64,000 bases of DNA from Acidobacteriota bacterium (lineage in GTDB: Bacteria > Acidobacteriota > Vicinamibacteria > Vicinamibacterales > JAKQTR01): the NCBI GenBank assembly GCA_026393755.1, contig JAPKZO010000032.1, forward strand, positions 232,714-296,713. Reading direction: 5' to 3'. Below are positions 1-8,309 of this stretch, in pieces. The position numbers and the translations under genes are program-made. The notes below the pieces were generated by a model. It did no database searches, was not told the DNA's origin, and saw only the letters and a list, made by a program, of their open reading frames with translations. Position 1 is the stretch's first letter; each line of letters begins with the position of its first letter.

Positions 1-1
1 C

Positions 2-1489
2 GCGCGGTATCTGGCCGTCGCGGGACTGGTTCTGCTGCTGCTGTCGATGCTGGCGGGGTGGCGCGACATCGCCGCGACGTTCCAGCGCCGGCAGACCAGG
101 CTCAGCACGATCACCATCACGAGCGTCGCGGTGGTGCTGGGAATCCTGGTGCTCATCAACATCATCGGCACCCGGCAGAGCAAGCGCTGGGATCTGACGG
201 CCAACGCCGTCTATACACTGTCGGACCAGACGCAGAACGTGCTGAAGAAGCTCGATGGCCCGCTGGCGATCAAGGTCTTCTACAGCCAGAAGGAGATGGA
301 CCTCCAGCGCTACAAGGATCAGCTCGCCGAATATGAGCATGCCTCGAGTCACGTGTCCGTCGAGTACGTCGACGCCGACAGACAGCGCGCCAAGGCGATC
401 CAGTACAAAGTCGAAGCCTACGGTACGGTTGTTCTCGAGTACAACGGGCGCGTCGAGCGCGTCACGGGCAGCGGCGAGCAGGACCTGACCACCGGCATCA
501 TCAAGGTGGTAACGGGGACACAGAAGAAGATCTACCTGACGCAGGGGCACGGCGAGAAAAGCCCGGACAGCACCGAACGCGCCGGATTCAGCACGGTGAA
601 GACGTCACTCGAGCGCGAGAACTACGGCGTCGACAAGGTCGCGCTCATCGAACACGGCCAGGTCCCCGCTGATGCGGCGGTGCTCATCGTCGCGGGCCCG
701 AAGACGGATCTGCTCGCGCCGGAAGTGGAAGCGATCAGGAAGTACCTGGCGGGTGGAGGCAAGTTGATGGTGATGCTGGATCCGCCGGAATCCAGCAAGT
801 CGGCGCCGCTTGCCAACCTCGAAGGCCTGCTCCGCCAGTGGGGCTTCGACATCGGCACGAACGTGGTCGTTGACGCGAGCGGCCTCGGCCAGATCTTCGG
901 GGCGGATGCCGCCACGCCGGTCGCGGCCAGCTATCCGGCGCATCCGATCACGGACCGCTTCGGCTACATGACGGCCTACCCGCTGGCACGCTCGATCGGG
1001 CCGCTCAAGAACGGGGCGAACGGCCACACTCCGGACACGTTCATCCGGACGAGCCCGCGCAGTTGGGGCGAATCCGACATCGACGGGCTGATGAAATCCG
1101 GCGAGGTGAAGTTTGACGAGGGCAAGGATCTCAAGGGCCCTGTGTCGATTGGCGCCGCGGTATCGGCGCCAGTTGATGCGCCGGTGCAGACGCCGGCGGG
1201 CGCCGACAAGAACGCGAAGCCGTCCGAGACGCGCGTCGTCGCGATTGGCGATTCGGATTTCGCCTCCAACGCCTACGTCAGCGTGCAGGGCAATCGCGAC
1301 ATGTTCATGAACACGATCGGCTGGCTGGCACAGCAGGAGAACCTCATCTCCATCCGGCCGAGAGAAGCGAGCGATCGCCGGCTGACGATGACGACCGCGG
1401 AAACCAGGTTGATCTTCTTCCTGGCCATCTTCGGCATCCCGGGCGCCATCCTGGCGATGGGCGTCTATACCTGGTGGCGGAGGCGTTGA
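2..1489 (+). CDS. GldG-like ABC transporter auxiliary protein (5' partial)
   Basis: The reading frame is open from the left edge, so the true start lies outside the window; the ATG at 47 is probably internal because a hydrophobic stretch (LVLLLLS) precedes it. A second membrane helix (VAVVLGILVLINII) is followed by the family signature RWDLTANAVYTLSDQT and a long periplasmic region; a last helix (FFLAIFGIPGAILAMGVY) and basic tail close the protein. This is the layout of GldG/IftA-like auxiliary subunits of uncharacterised ABC exporters, named after gliding motility but widespread in non-gliders. The stop overlaps the start of the DUF4340 gene, its usual partner. The ATPase and permease genes should lie upstream, beyond the edge. 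The transported substrate is unknown. Confidence 0.85.
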   Translation, partial: ARYLAVAGLVLLLLSMLAGWRDIAATFQRRQTRLSTITITSVAVVLGILVLINIIGTRQSKRWDLTANAVYTLSDQTQNVLKKLDGPLAIKVFYSQKEMDLQRYKDQLAEYEHASSHVSVEYVDADRQRAKAIQYKVEAYGTVVLEYNGRVERVTGSGEQDLTTGIIKVVTGTQKKIYLTQGHGEKSPDSTERAGFSTVKTSLERENYGVDKVALIEHGQVPADAAVLIVAGPKTDLLAPEVEAIRKYLAGGGKLMVMLDPPESSKSAPLANLEGLLRQWGFDIGTNVVVDASGLGQIFGADAATPVAASYPAHPITDRFGYMTAYPLARSIGPLKNGANGHTPDTFIRTSPRSWGESDIDGLMKSGEVKFDEGKDLKGPVSIGAAVSAPVDAPVQTPAGADKNAKPSETRVVAIGDSDFASNAYVSVQGNRDMFMNTIGWLAQQENLISIRPREASDRRLTMTTAETRLIFFLAIFGIPGAILAMGVYTWWRRR

Positions 1490-2826
1490 TGAGAGGTGTT
1501 CGTTCGACGATCCTGCTGCTCGCCGTCTTCCTCGGTCTGCTGGCCTATGTCTACTTCTACGAAGCGAAGAAGCCGGGCGGCCAGGACGCGGGCGAACCCA
1601 GACAGAAGGTCTTTACGGTCGAGGCCGACAAGATCGAAGAACTGCAGATCACACTCGCGAGTGGCGACCGTTCGGTCCTCAAGAAGATCAACGGGACGTG
1701 GACCATGCTGGCGCCCGCGCAGACGAATGCCGACCAGACCGAAGTCACGTCGATCGCCACCAGCCTGGCGTCACTCGAGCGTCAGCGCGTCGTTGACGAC
1801 AACCCGGCCGACATTGCTCAGTACGGCCTGGCCAAGCCGCGCGTGGAAGTGGCGTTCCGGAAGACCGGCGACAAGGATGTCACCCGCCTGTTTCTCGGAG
1901 AGAAGACCCCGACAGGCGGCGACCTCTACGCCAAACTGCCGGCCGAGAATCGCGTCTTCCTGGTCTCGTCGTTCCTCGACGGGACGTTCAATCGCACGGC
2001 GTTTGATCTGCGGGACAAGAAGGTGCTGGTGTTCGACCGCGAGAAGGCCAGCGCACTGGAAGTGGTCACCAAGGACGGCCCGGTGAAACTGGCACTGGTG
2101 AATACGCGGTGGCAGCTGACCACACCGGTTGCCGCGCGCGCAGACGCCTCCGCGGTCGACGGCGCGATCGGCCGCCTGCAGACGGCCCAGATGAAGTCGT
2201 TCGTGGCGGCCGACGTCCCCGAGAAGGAACTGGGCAGGTACGGGCTCGACAGACCCGACGTCACCGTCTCGGTGGTCTCCGGCAGCGCGCGAGCGACGCT
2301 CGCCATCGGGAAGGCCGCCGATGGCGGAAATCTCTATGCCCGCGACCTGTCGAGGCCCATGGTCTTCACTGTCGAATCGGCGCTCGCAACTGATCTGAAG
2401 AAGAAAGCCGACGACTTCCGGCCGAAAGATCTGTTCGAGTTCAAGCCGTTCACGATCGTCCGACTGGAGATTACGCGCGGGGCGGCGACCGTGGCGTTCG
2501 AGAAGTCGAAGGGCAAGGATGGCGCCGAGAAGTGGCGGCAGGTCGGCCAGACAAAGGATCTCGACCAGGCCAAGGTGGATGCCCTGCTGTCGTCGCTTTC
2601 GTCAATCACCGTCGACAAGTACGTGGACGCCAAGACAAAGACGGGCATCGCGTCTCCGGTCGCGGTGGTCGTCGCGAAGTTCGAAGACGGTAAGAAGGAA
2701 GAGAAAGTCACATTCGGCAAAGTCGGGAATGATGTCTTCGCGGCGCGATCGGGCGATTCGGGGGCTGCTCAAGTCGCGGCGTCCAGGCTCGATGAGATGC
2801 TGAAGTCGCTGGAGGTGCTGAAATGA
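1489..2826 (+). CDS. DUF4340 domain protein
   Basis: 445 residues. The start ATG overlaps the stop of the GldG-like gene (TGATG), which decides the start over an in-frame upstream codon at 1474. One N-terminal membrane helix (TILLLAVFLGLLAYVYFY) anchors a large exported region containing repeated units of the type 'L-x-I-G-x-x-(T/A)-x-x-G-x-x-Y-A', e.g. around FLGEKTPTGGDLYAKL and AIGKAADGGNLYARD, so two DUF4340 repeats are visible. DUF4340 proteins almost always follow GldG-like genes and are thought to be periplasmic partners of that ABC system. The function is otherwise unknown. It overlaps the next gene by four bases (ATGA), so the three genes are probably translated as one operon. Confidence 0.88.
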   Translation: MRGVRSTILLLAVFLGLLAYVYFYEAKKPGGQDAGEPRQKVFTVEADKIEELQITLASGDRSVLKKINGTWTMLAPAQTNADQTEVTSIATSLASLERQRVVDDNPADIAQYGLAKPRVEVAFRKTGDKDVTRLFLGEKTPTGGDLYAKLPAENRVFLVSSFLDGTFNRTAFDLRDKKVLVFDREKASALEVVTKDGPVKLALVNTRWQLTTPVAARADASAVDGAIGRLQTAQMKSFVAADVPEKELGRYGLDRPDVTVSVVSGSARATLAIGKAADGGNLYARDLSRPMVFTVESALATDLKKKADDFRPKDLFEFKPFTIVRLEITRGAATVAFEKSKGKDGAEKWRQVGQTKDLDQAKVDALLSSLSSITVDKYVDAKTKTGIASPVAVVVAKFEDGKKEEKVTFGKVGNDVFAARSGDSGAAQVAASRLDEMLKSLEVLK

Positions 2827-4337
2827 CGCGGCGCTGGTTACCGGTCGCCTTGATCGTGCTGACCGCGGCGTGCGCCCAGCAACCCCGGCCGGCAGTTACA
2901 CCGCAACTGCCGTCAGGGCCCCTCCCTGGCGCGGCGGCACTTCAGTCGGATCTCTCCTCGATCTTCCAGGCGCCCGCCTTTGGCAACGCAGTGTGGGGAG
3001 TCCTGGTCCGCTCCCTCAAGACCGGCGACACGCTGTTCGCGCTGAATCCGCGCACCCTGCTGATGCCGGCCTCGAACATGAAGGTCGTGACGATGGCGGC
3101 CGCCGGCGAGACGCTGGGCTGGGACCGCACGTTCAAGACGACTTTGCTGGCGACAGGGCCGATCGAGCAGGGCGTGCTCAAGGGTGATCTGGTGGTGGTC
3201 GGCAGCGGTGATCCATCGCTTGGCGGACGGCCGACGGCGGGCAACACGATTTTCGACGCGTGGGCGGCTGATCTGCGCGCGAAAGGCATCTCGGCCATTC
3301 AGGGCCGCATCATCGGCGACGATCGAGCGTTCGAACCGCAGGGGCTCGGCGCGGGCTGGGCATGGGATTTCCTGGATGCCGCCTACGCCACTCCCACCGG
3401 GGGGCTGAACTTCAACGAGAACACGGTTCAGGTGACCGTCAAGCCAGGTGCGGCGGCCGGAGACTTTGCGGCGGTCGAATCGGCGCCGGGAGGACATGAC
3501 CTCGTCATCGAGAACGCCGCCTGGACGTCGGCGGCGACAGCGGAAGTGGCCATCAGCCTGGATCGCGCGCCCGGCAGCGCGGTGTTGCGCGTGAGCGGTA
3601 GTCTGCCCGCCGGCCACGCTCCGGTTGTCCGCTCGGTGTCGGTCGAGAGCCCGACTCTCCTGTCGGTCGGTGCGCTGCGTCGGGCGCTCTCGACAAGTGG
3701 CATTCCTGTCAGCGGGGACGCCGTGGCGATCCGCTCGCTCGCGGCTGCGCCGGATGTGGTGCGCGCGGTCCCGCTTCTCACCTACACCTCGCCGACCCTG
3801 ACACAGATCGGCAAGCTCACGCTCAAAGTCAGCCAGAACTTGTACGCCGACACGCTGCTTCGACTGATGGGCTGCCCCGCCCCGCTGGAATCCCGCCCGA
3901 TGTGCACCACTCGGGCAGGCATCCGGACCGTCGGCGAAGTGCTGAAGGGCTGGGGCATCGCGCCAGGCAGTTACGTGATGGTCGATGGATCGGGGCTGTC
4001 GCGCTACGACTATCTGACCCCGGAACTCCTGGTCACCGTCCTGACGCGGATGAACAGCGACGAGCGGCATCGCGGGCCATTTCTCGATGCGCTGCCCATC
4101 GCCGGTGTGGACGGCACGATCTCCGGCCGGATGCGCGACACGAAGGCGCAGGGCAATGCGCGCGCCAAGACGGGCTCCATCTCAAATGCGCGTGCACTGT
4201 CTGGCTTTGTCACGTCAGCCGACGGCGAGCCGCTGGTCTTCTCGATGATCGTCAACAACTTCAACGTCTCACAGGCTGAAGCCGATCGATTGATCGACCG
4301 CGCCGTCGTGCGGCTCGCCGAATTCCGCCGCCGGTAG
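2823..4337 (+). CDS. dacB: D-alanyl-D-alanine carboxypeptidase/endopeptidase, PBP4 family
   Basis: 504 residues. It hydrolyses the terminal D-Ala-D-Ala bond or cross-bridges of peptidoglycan in the periplasm. The three penicillin-binding motifs are present in order: S84-N-M-K87 (nucleophile motif SxxK), S-Q-N in KVSQNLYAD, and K-T-G in ARAKTGSIS. The large insert between SxxK and SxN is typical of class C (PBP4/DacB) enzymes. The N-terminus (WLPVALIVLTAAC) is a signal peptide ending in a lipobox-like Cys, so it may be a lipoprotein, though the lipobox is not canonical. It overlaps the DUF4340 gene by four bases, linking cell-wall trimming to the GldG/DUF4340 module. Confidence 0.93.
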   Translation: MTRRWLPVALIVLTAACAQQPRPAVTPQLPSGPLPGAAALQSDLSSIFQAPAFGNAVWGVLVRSLKTGDTLFALNPRTLLMPASNMKVVTMAAAGETLGWDRTFKTTLLATGPIEQGVLKGDLVVVGSGDPSLGGRPTAGNTIFDAWAADLRAKGISAIQGRIIGDDRAFEPQGLGAGWAWDFLDAAYATPTGGLNFNENTVQVTVKPGAAAGDFAAVESAPGGHDLVIENAAWTSAATAEVAISLDRAPGSAVLRVSGSLPAGHAPVVRSVSVESPTLLSVGALRRALSTSGIPVSGDAVAIRSLAAAPDVVRAVPLLTYTSPTLTQIGKLTLKVSQNLYADTLLRLMGCPAPLESRPMCTTRAGIRTVGEVLKGWGIAPGSYVMVDGSGLSRYDYLTPELLVTVLTRMNSDERHRGPFLDALPIAGVDGTISGRMRDTKAQGNARAKTGSISNARALSGFVTSADGEPLVFSMIVNNFNVSQAEADRLIDRAVVRLAEFRRR

Positions 4338-4379
4338 ACAGTGGCTTCGCGCCATCACACAGTGGCTTCGCGCCATCAC
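4338..4379. repeat. Two perfect tandem copies of a 21-bp unit
   Basis: The unit ACAGTGGCTTCGCGCCATCAC occurs at 4338-4358 and again, without change, at 4359-4379, filling the space between the converging dacB and alaX stop codons. Each unit can fold a tiny GTGGC/GCCAT hairpin. No T-run follows, so terminator function is not evident. Confidence 0.9.
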
Positions 4380-5581
4380 AATGAGGGCTGAAGCGCGCGC
4401 TCAATAATCATCTGAAGCGCCGCAAGTATCTCGGCCGGTGATCCGGTCATGCCGCCGCCTTGGGCCAGTTCCGGTTTGCCGCCACCTTTTCCCCCGACCT
4501 GGCCGAGTAACGTCTTCAGGATGGCCGACGCATCAACCTGGACGTCCGCAGAGCGTGCCAGCACGACGAAGACCGGCTCGATTGCCGAGATCAGGCCTGC
4601 CACGACCCCGCCGTCCGTGGCGGCCGCCGTGGCAATCGTCTTGAGGTCGGCCTGGTCGACGCCAGGAGCGATCTCGAGCACGACCGTCACCGATCCCACC
4701 TTCCGGCCGCGGTCGACCATCGCGGCGGCTTCAAACACGGCGAGTCGATCCTGCAGGTCGCGAATCTGGCGCCGCAGATCCTTATTCTCTCCCTGGGCGC
4801 GCTCTATCGCCGCGGGCAGCTCGCGTGGAGCGACCGAGATGAGCCTGATGCTTCCGGCGACTGCGTCCCGCACGACGCGGTACTCGACGAGCGCGCGGCC
4901 GCCGCAGACGAATTCCAGGCGCATGCCCCCCCGGAACTTCTCCCACGACTTGACGGCGACAATGCCCACTTCGCCCGCGCGCGCGACGTGCGTTCCGCCG
5001 CACGCCGACGTGTCGAAGCCGGCGACCTCAATCAGCCGCAATTGGCCGGTGCGTGTTGGTTCCTTGCGAAGTGAAATCGAGGCCGCCTCCTCCTCGGAGA
5101 CGAACCGAATGGTGACGTCGCGGTTCTCCCAGACGATGCGATTGGCTTCGGCTTCGGCCGTCGCGATCGCGTCGGCCGCCAGCACCTTGTCGAGGTCGAG
5201 CGTGGACACCTCGGCCCCAAGATGAAACCCGACCGTCCGCGCCTTTAAGAGCCGGTCGAAGGCGGCCGACAGGATGTGCTGCCCCGTGTGTTGCTGCATG
5301 TGATCGAAGCGTCTCGGCCAGTCGACCGTGCCGCGCACAGAGGATCCGGCCGGAAGCACACGGTCGATCACGTGGCCGATGCGGCCGTCTGGAAGATCGA
5401 CGACGTCGATCACTGTGGCTGCGCCAAGGGTTCCGGTGTCAGACGGTTGCCCGCCGGAGGTCGGATAGAACGCCGTGCGATCGAGCGTGGCGACGAGGCG
5501 GCCGTTTTGCATCTCGCAGGTTTCGATCGCTGCATCGAATTCGACAAGAGCCGGATCGGTGTAATAGAGCCGTTCAGTCAC
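4376..5581 (-). CDS. alaX: alanyl-tRNA editing protein AlaX, long form with DHHA1 domain
   Basis: 401 residues with a GTG start. AlaX proteins are free-standing homologues of the alanyl-tRNA synthetase editing domain and deacylate Ser- or Gly-tRNA(Ala). The zinc motif H94-x3-H98-x3-H102 (HMQQHTGQH) and the second motif CGGTHV are both present. After an acidic coiled region (about 240-290) the C-terminus (about 300-395) has the Gly-rich DHHA1-type end GKGGGKPELAQGGG, as in the C-terminal domain of AlaRS, making this the large AlaX form. It is downstream of queC on the same strand, separated by a palindrome. Confidence 0.93.
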   Translation of the reverse strand: MTERLYYTDPALVEFDAAIETCEMQNGRLVATLDRTAFYPTSGGQPSDTGTLGAATVIDVVDLPDGRIGHVIDRVLPAGSSVRGTVDWPRRFDHMQQHTGQHILSAAFDRLLKARTVGFHLGAEVSTLDLDKVLAADAIATAEAEANRIVWENRDVTIRFVSEEEAASISLRKEPTRTGQLRLIEVAGFDTSACGGTHVARAGEVGIVAVKSWEKFRGGMRLEFVCGGRALVEYRVVRDAVAGSIRLISVAPRELPAAIERAQGENKDLRRQIRDLQDRLAVFEAAAMVDRGRKVGSVTVVLEIAPGVDQADLKTIATAAATDGGVVAGLISAIEPVFVVLARSADVQVDASAILKTLLGQVGGKGGGKPELAQGGGMTGSPAEILAALQMIIERALQPSL

Positions 5582-5596
5582 AGCGTGTCCTCGAAT

Positions 5597-5623
5597 CGGA
5601 ATTAGGGTCGGACCTCTATTCCG
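5597..5623. repeat. REP-like palindrome with GGTCGGACC core
   Basis: Outer arms CGGAAT (5597-5602) and ATTCCG (5618-5623) flank the palindromic core GGTCGGACC (5606-5614). The element overlaps the queC stop codon. A closely related core (GGGTCGGACCT) occurs at 27139, so this is a dispersed intergenic repeat rather than a unique site. Confidence 0.65.
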
Positions 5624-6335
5624 GTCGTCTTCCCCGAATGGAGATCTGATCCCAATTCCTGGTCAGCAGCGGGTCCGGCACGCCGCACTCGGCGAATCCT
5701 CTTGCACGCAGTACGCAGCTGTCACAGTGGCCACACGGCCGCCCGCCGGGTCCAGGGTCGTAGCAGCTATGTGTGAGCCCGTAGTTCACGCCGAGCGCCA
5801 GGCCCCGCCTGATGATGTCGCCTTTCGACATCGAGAGTAGCGGGGTGTGTACCGTGAACCGCGCTCCCCCGACACCCGCCCTGGTCGCCAGGTTGGCCAT
5901 CCGCTCGAACGCCTCGATGAACTCCGGACGGCAATCCGGATACCCGGAGTAATCGAGCGCATTGACGCCGATGAAGATGTCGGAGGCGCCGATCGATTCG
6001 GCCCATGCGAGCGCGAGCGAGAGAAACACCGTGTTCCGGGCCGGCACGTACGTTGACGGAATGCCGATGTCGCCGAGGTCACGATCCTTGGGCACGGGGC
6101 CCTCGCCGATCAGCGCGGACCCGCCGAATGCCGCCAGGTCGAGCGCCAGGTCGATATGGCGAACCACACCAACCGCCAGCGCAACTCTTCTGGCCGCTTC
6201 GATCTCGACGCCATGCTTCTGGCCGTAGAGCACCGTCAGCGCGTACAACTCAAATCCATCGGCGCTGGCGATGGCCGCCGCCGTGGAGGAATCGAGCCCG
6301 CCGCTCAGCAGAATGACCGCTTTCCTTCTATCCAA
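5616..6335 (-). CDS. queC: 7-cyano-7-deazaguanine synthase QueC
   Basis: 239 residues. QueC converts 7-carboxy-7-deazaguanine to preQ0 with ATP and ammonia, a step of queuosine/archaeosine-type 7-deazapurine synthesis in the cytosol. The PP-loop ATP pyrophosphatase motif SGGLDSS is at residues 11-17, and the C-terminal zinc site has four Cys in [19 protein letters not shown]. Length matches the family (about 220-240). It lies just downstream of queE, the enzyme supplying its substrate; queA lies 21 kb away in this window. The TAG stop sits inside the palindrome at 5597-5623. Confidence 0.97.
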   Translation of the reverse strand: MDRRKAVILLSGGLDSSTAAAIASADGFELYALTVLYGQKHGVEIEAARRVALAVGVVRHIDLALDLAAFGGSALIGEGPVPKDRDLGDIGIPSTYVPARNTVFLSLALAWAESIGASDIFIGVNALDYSGYPDCRPEFIEAFERMANLATRAGVGGARFTVHTPLLSMSKGDIIRRGLALGVNYGLTHSCYDPGPGGRPCGHCDSCVLRARGFAECGVPDPLLTRNWDQISIRGRRPE

Positions 6336-6430
6336 CCCCAGCCCCCCAAGGGCGCCGTAGCCCTTCAGTCATGTCTCGGCGAAGGCGGCCCGGCACGCCG
6401 AAGCCCGCAGCCGTGTACGGGCGAAGGCGG
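6336..6430. other. queE-queC spacer with direct repeat
   Basis: The 95-bp spacer has two copies of GGCGAAGGCGGC (6378-6389 and 6420-6431) around a G/C-rich segment with CGAAGCCCGCAG. It looks like a degenerate dispersed intergenic repeat. No gene or clear terminator was seen. Confidence 0.4.
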
Positions 6431-7072
6431 CTACACTCCCCTCGTGCCCGGCTCCCAGATGTACTTGTGAACCTGGAGGTGCAGCCGCCCCACCAGACGA
6501 TCTTCGAGCATCCACTCCGCGAGACGCTTCGGGGCGAGGGCGCCATGCACGGGCGACAACAGCACGGCCGCGCACCGGTGGTCGAGTTGATACTGCCCAA
6601 TCACGGTGCGGGCGAACTCGTAGTCCTGCCGATCCTGGATCACGAACTTCACTTCGTCGCTCGGCGAGAGCCGATCGAGGTTCGGCCAGTGATTTCGTCC
6701 GGACTCGCCGCTGGCCGGGCACTTGACGTCGAGGATCTTGATGACGCCGACCGGCACGCGCTCGGCGCTCAAAGAGCCGCCGGTCTCGAGCAGCACCGTT
6801 TTGCCGCTCTTCACCAGCGCGGCCATCAGCGGGTAGACCTCTTCCTGCAGCAGCGGTTCACCGCCGGTCAACTCGACGAGCGGACACCCGTACGACTCGA
6901 CGGCAGCCAGGACGGCGTCGATCGACATCTGGAGCCCTTCCGTGAACGCATAGGCCGTGTCGCACCAGGCGCAGCGCAGGTCGCACGCCGTCAGGCGCAC
7001 GAACACGCACGGCCTGCCTGCCCAGGAGGACTCGCCTTGAATGGAATAGAAGATTTCGTTGATCGTCAGCAT
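6431..7072 (-). CDS. queE: 7-carboxy-7-deazaguanine synthase QueE (radical SAM)
   Basis: 213 residues. QueE rearranges 6-carboxy-tetrahydropterin to 7-carboxy-7-deazaguanine using SAM and a 4Fe-4S cluster. The start at 7072 gives the standard N-terminus MLTINEIFYSIQGES; a longer in-frame extension to 7210 has no family similarity. The cluster motif C-x3-C-x2-C is present as CDLRCAWC. ELTGGEPLLQ is the radical-SAM GGEP motif. It is followed on the same strand by queC, giving a two-gene preQ0 unit. FolE and QueD homologues are not in the window. Confidence 0.96.
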   Translation of the reverse strand: MLTINEIFYSIQGESSWAGRPCVFVRLTACDLRCAWCDTAYAFTEGLQMSIDAVLAAVESYGCPLVELTGGEPLLQEEVYPLMAALVKSGKTVLLETGGSLSAERVPVGVIKILDVKCPASGESGRNHWPNLDRLSPSDEVKFVIQDRQDYEFARTVIGQYQLDHRCAAVLLSPVHGALAPKRLAEWMLEDRLVGRLHLQVHKYIWEPGTRGV

Positions 7073-7102
7073 GCGTGGGGTCGGCTCGCTCCCGAGATCA
7101 AT

Positions 7103-7133
7103 ATTGTACTCCTCATGCGCCGAACCCCCGCAA
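7103..7133 (-). promoter_or_regulatory. Candidate promoter for queE-queC
   Basis: Read on the minus strand, TTGCGG (7133-7128) and TACAAT (7108-7103) are separated by 19 bp, and the queE ATG lies 30 bp further on. The spacing is long, so the -35 assignment is weak; the TACAAT box is the better half. Confidence 0.35.
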
Positions 7134-7164
7134 GTCTCCGCTCCGCGGTCCTGGCGGCCCAGGC

Positions 7165-7170
7165 TAGAAT
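7165..7170 (+). promoter_or_regulatory. TAGAAT -10-like box before the DUF72 gene
   Basis: TAGAAT lies 17 bp before the GTG start at 7188. The same hexamer precedes several other genes in this window (46454, 56339 on the plus strand; 56270 on the minus strand), which supports a -10 role. No convincing -35 was seen. Confidence 0.4.
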
Positions 7171-7187
7171 GATCCGCGGATACCGAC

Positions 7188-8210
7188 GTGGGCGACATAC
7201 GAATCGGCACATCTGGCTGGAACTACCCGACGGGTCCTGGAACCTGGAACGGGATCTTCTATCCGGCGAAGCAGCGCGGGCGCGCCTTCGATGATCTGGC
7301 CTACTATGCCGAGCACTTCGAAACAGTTGAAGTGAACTCGAGCTTCTACCGGTTGCCCGATCCGGCGATCACGCGCCAGTGGGGGGCGCGGACGCCCGCG
7401 GGGTTCGATTTCTCCCTCAAGCTCTATCAGAAGTTCACGCACCCGGCGATGTACCAAAGGGCCACGTCGCCCGATCTGCCCGGCGACGGCCAGGCGACGG
7501 CGATTCCGGCTGTGACCCGGGTGGACGTGGAGGCGTTTCTCAAGGCGATCGATCCGCTGGCCAACGCCGGCAAACTGGGCTCGTTGCTCGCCCAGTTTCC
7601 TCCGAGCTTCCGCGACACGGATGATGCGCGCGAGTATCTCGTCTGGCTGATGGAGTCGTTCCAGCACTACCCCTTGGCCATCGAGCTTCGCCATCGCAGC
7701 TGGAGTGATCACGAGCCTCGCATCATCAGCCTGCTCAACGAGCATGGCGCGGCGTGGGTCCAGATCGACGAGCCGAAGTTCCGATTCTCCATCCGGCAGA
7801 AACATCTGCCGAATCTTCGCCGGCTCTATTACATGCGTCTGCACGGACGAAACGCCGAACAGTGGTGGACGCACGATCACCCGGACGACCGCTACAACTA
7901 CCTGTATTCGGCTGGCGAGCTCGACGGCTTCGCCGACACCGTGGCAGCCGTCAGCCGCCTGGTGCAGAAGATCTACGTGTACCTGAATAATCACTTTGCC
8001 GGGAAGGCCGTCGCCAATGCGGCGATGCTCCGCCACAGGCTGGGACAGCCGGTCACCGGTGAGTACTCTCGGGACATGCTGACGCGCTATCCCTTCCTGG
8101 ACGCGGTGGTGCCGCACAAGGGCACAGGCGGGTTGTTCGATGAGGCGGGGCCGGGCGAGGTGATGGCGGAGGGAGAAACCGCAGAGGACGCAGAGTCGCG
8201 AGAAGGCTGA
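7188..8210 (+). CDS. DUF72 family protein
   Basis: 340 residues with a GTG start. The N-terminus IRIGTSGWNYP and the following VEVNSSFYRLP are hallmarks of the DUF72/YecE family, which adopts a TIM-barrel fold; its biochemical role is not established. A central LAIELRHRSW and the later MRLHGRNAEQWW match conserved family segments. The last ~25 residues are acidic and low-complexity, and their codons fall within one arm of the CGCAGAG inverted repeat, so the C-terminus may have been extended by repeat insertion. It is divergent from queE and convergent with the cyclophilin gene. Confidence 0.9.
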   Translation: MGDIRIGTSGWNYPTGPGTWNGIFYPAKQRGRAFDDLAYYAEHFETVEVNSSFYRLPDPAITRQWGARTPAGFDFSLKLYQKFTHPAMYQRATSPDLPGDGQATAIPAVTRVDVEAFLKAIDPLANAGKLGSLLAQFPPSFRDTDDAREYLVWLMESFQHYPLAIELRHRSWSDHEPRIISLLNEHGAAWVQIDEPKFRFSIRQKHLPNLRRLYYMRLHGRNAEQWWTHDHPDDRYNYLYSAGELDGFADTVAAVSRLVQKIYVYLNNHFAGKAVANAAMLRHRLGQPVTGEYSRDMLTRYPFLDAVVPHKGTGGLFDEAGPGEVMAEGETAEDAESREG

Positions 8211-8292
8211 TGTGGCCGATGGTGGCTGGCCGGAGCGCCTATGTTTGTGAGGCGTCCCCTATTGACCTTCCGCAGGCTCTGCGCACTCTGCG
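8180..8292. repeat. Long imperfect inverted repeat of CGCAGAG units
   Basis: The arm at 8180-8206 (CGCAGAG-GA-CGCAGAG then GCG and GAAGG) is complementary, with small mismatches, to 8266-8292 (CCTTC ... CTCTGCG). The loop is about 60 bp. Seven A residues follow the second arm on the plus strand. It sits between converging genes and could stop transcription from either side, although a downstream T-run is missing for the plus-strand transcript. Confidence 0.6.
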
Positions 8293-8309
8293 AAAAAAAG
8301 TGTCTGGAT

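Noticed and set aside
2913..4070. Long minus-strand open frame (385 codons) opposite dacB
   Set aside because: It is the shadow of a GC-rich gene with clear PBP motifs; its translation is Arg/Ala/Gly-rich and matches no family.
7073..7210. N-terminal extension of QueE by 46 codons
   Set aside because: It overlaps the divergent DUF72 start and promoter box and has no similarity; MLTINEIFYSIQGES at 7072 is the family start.
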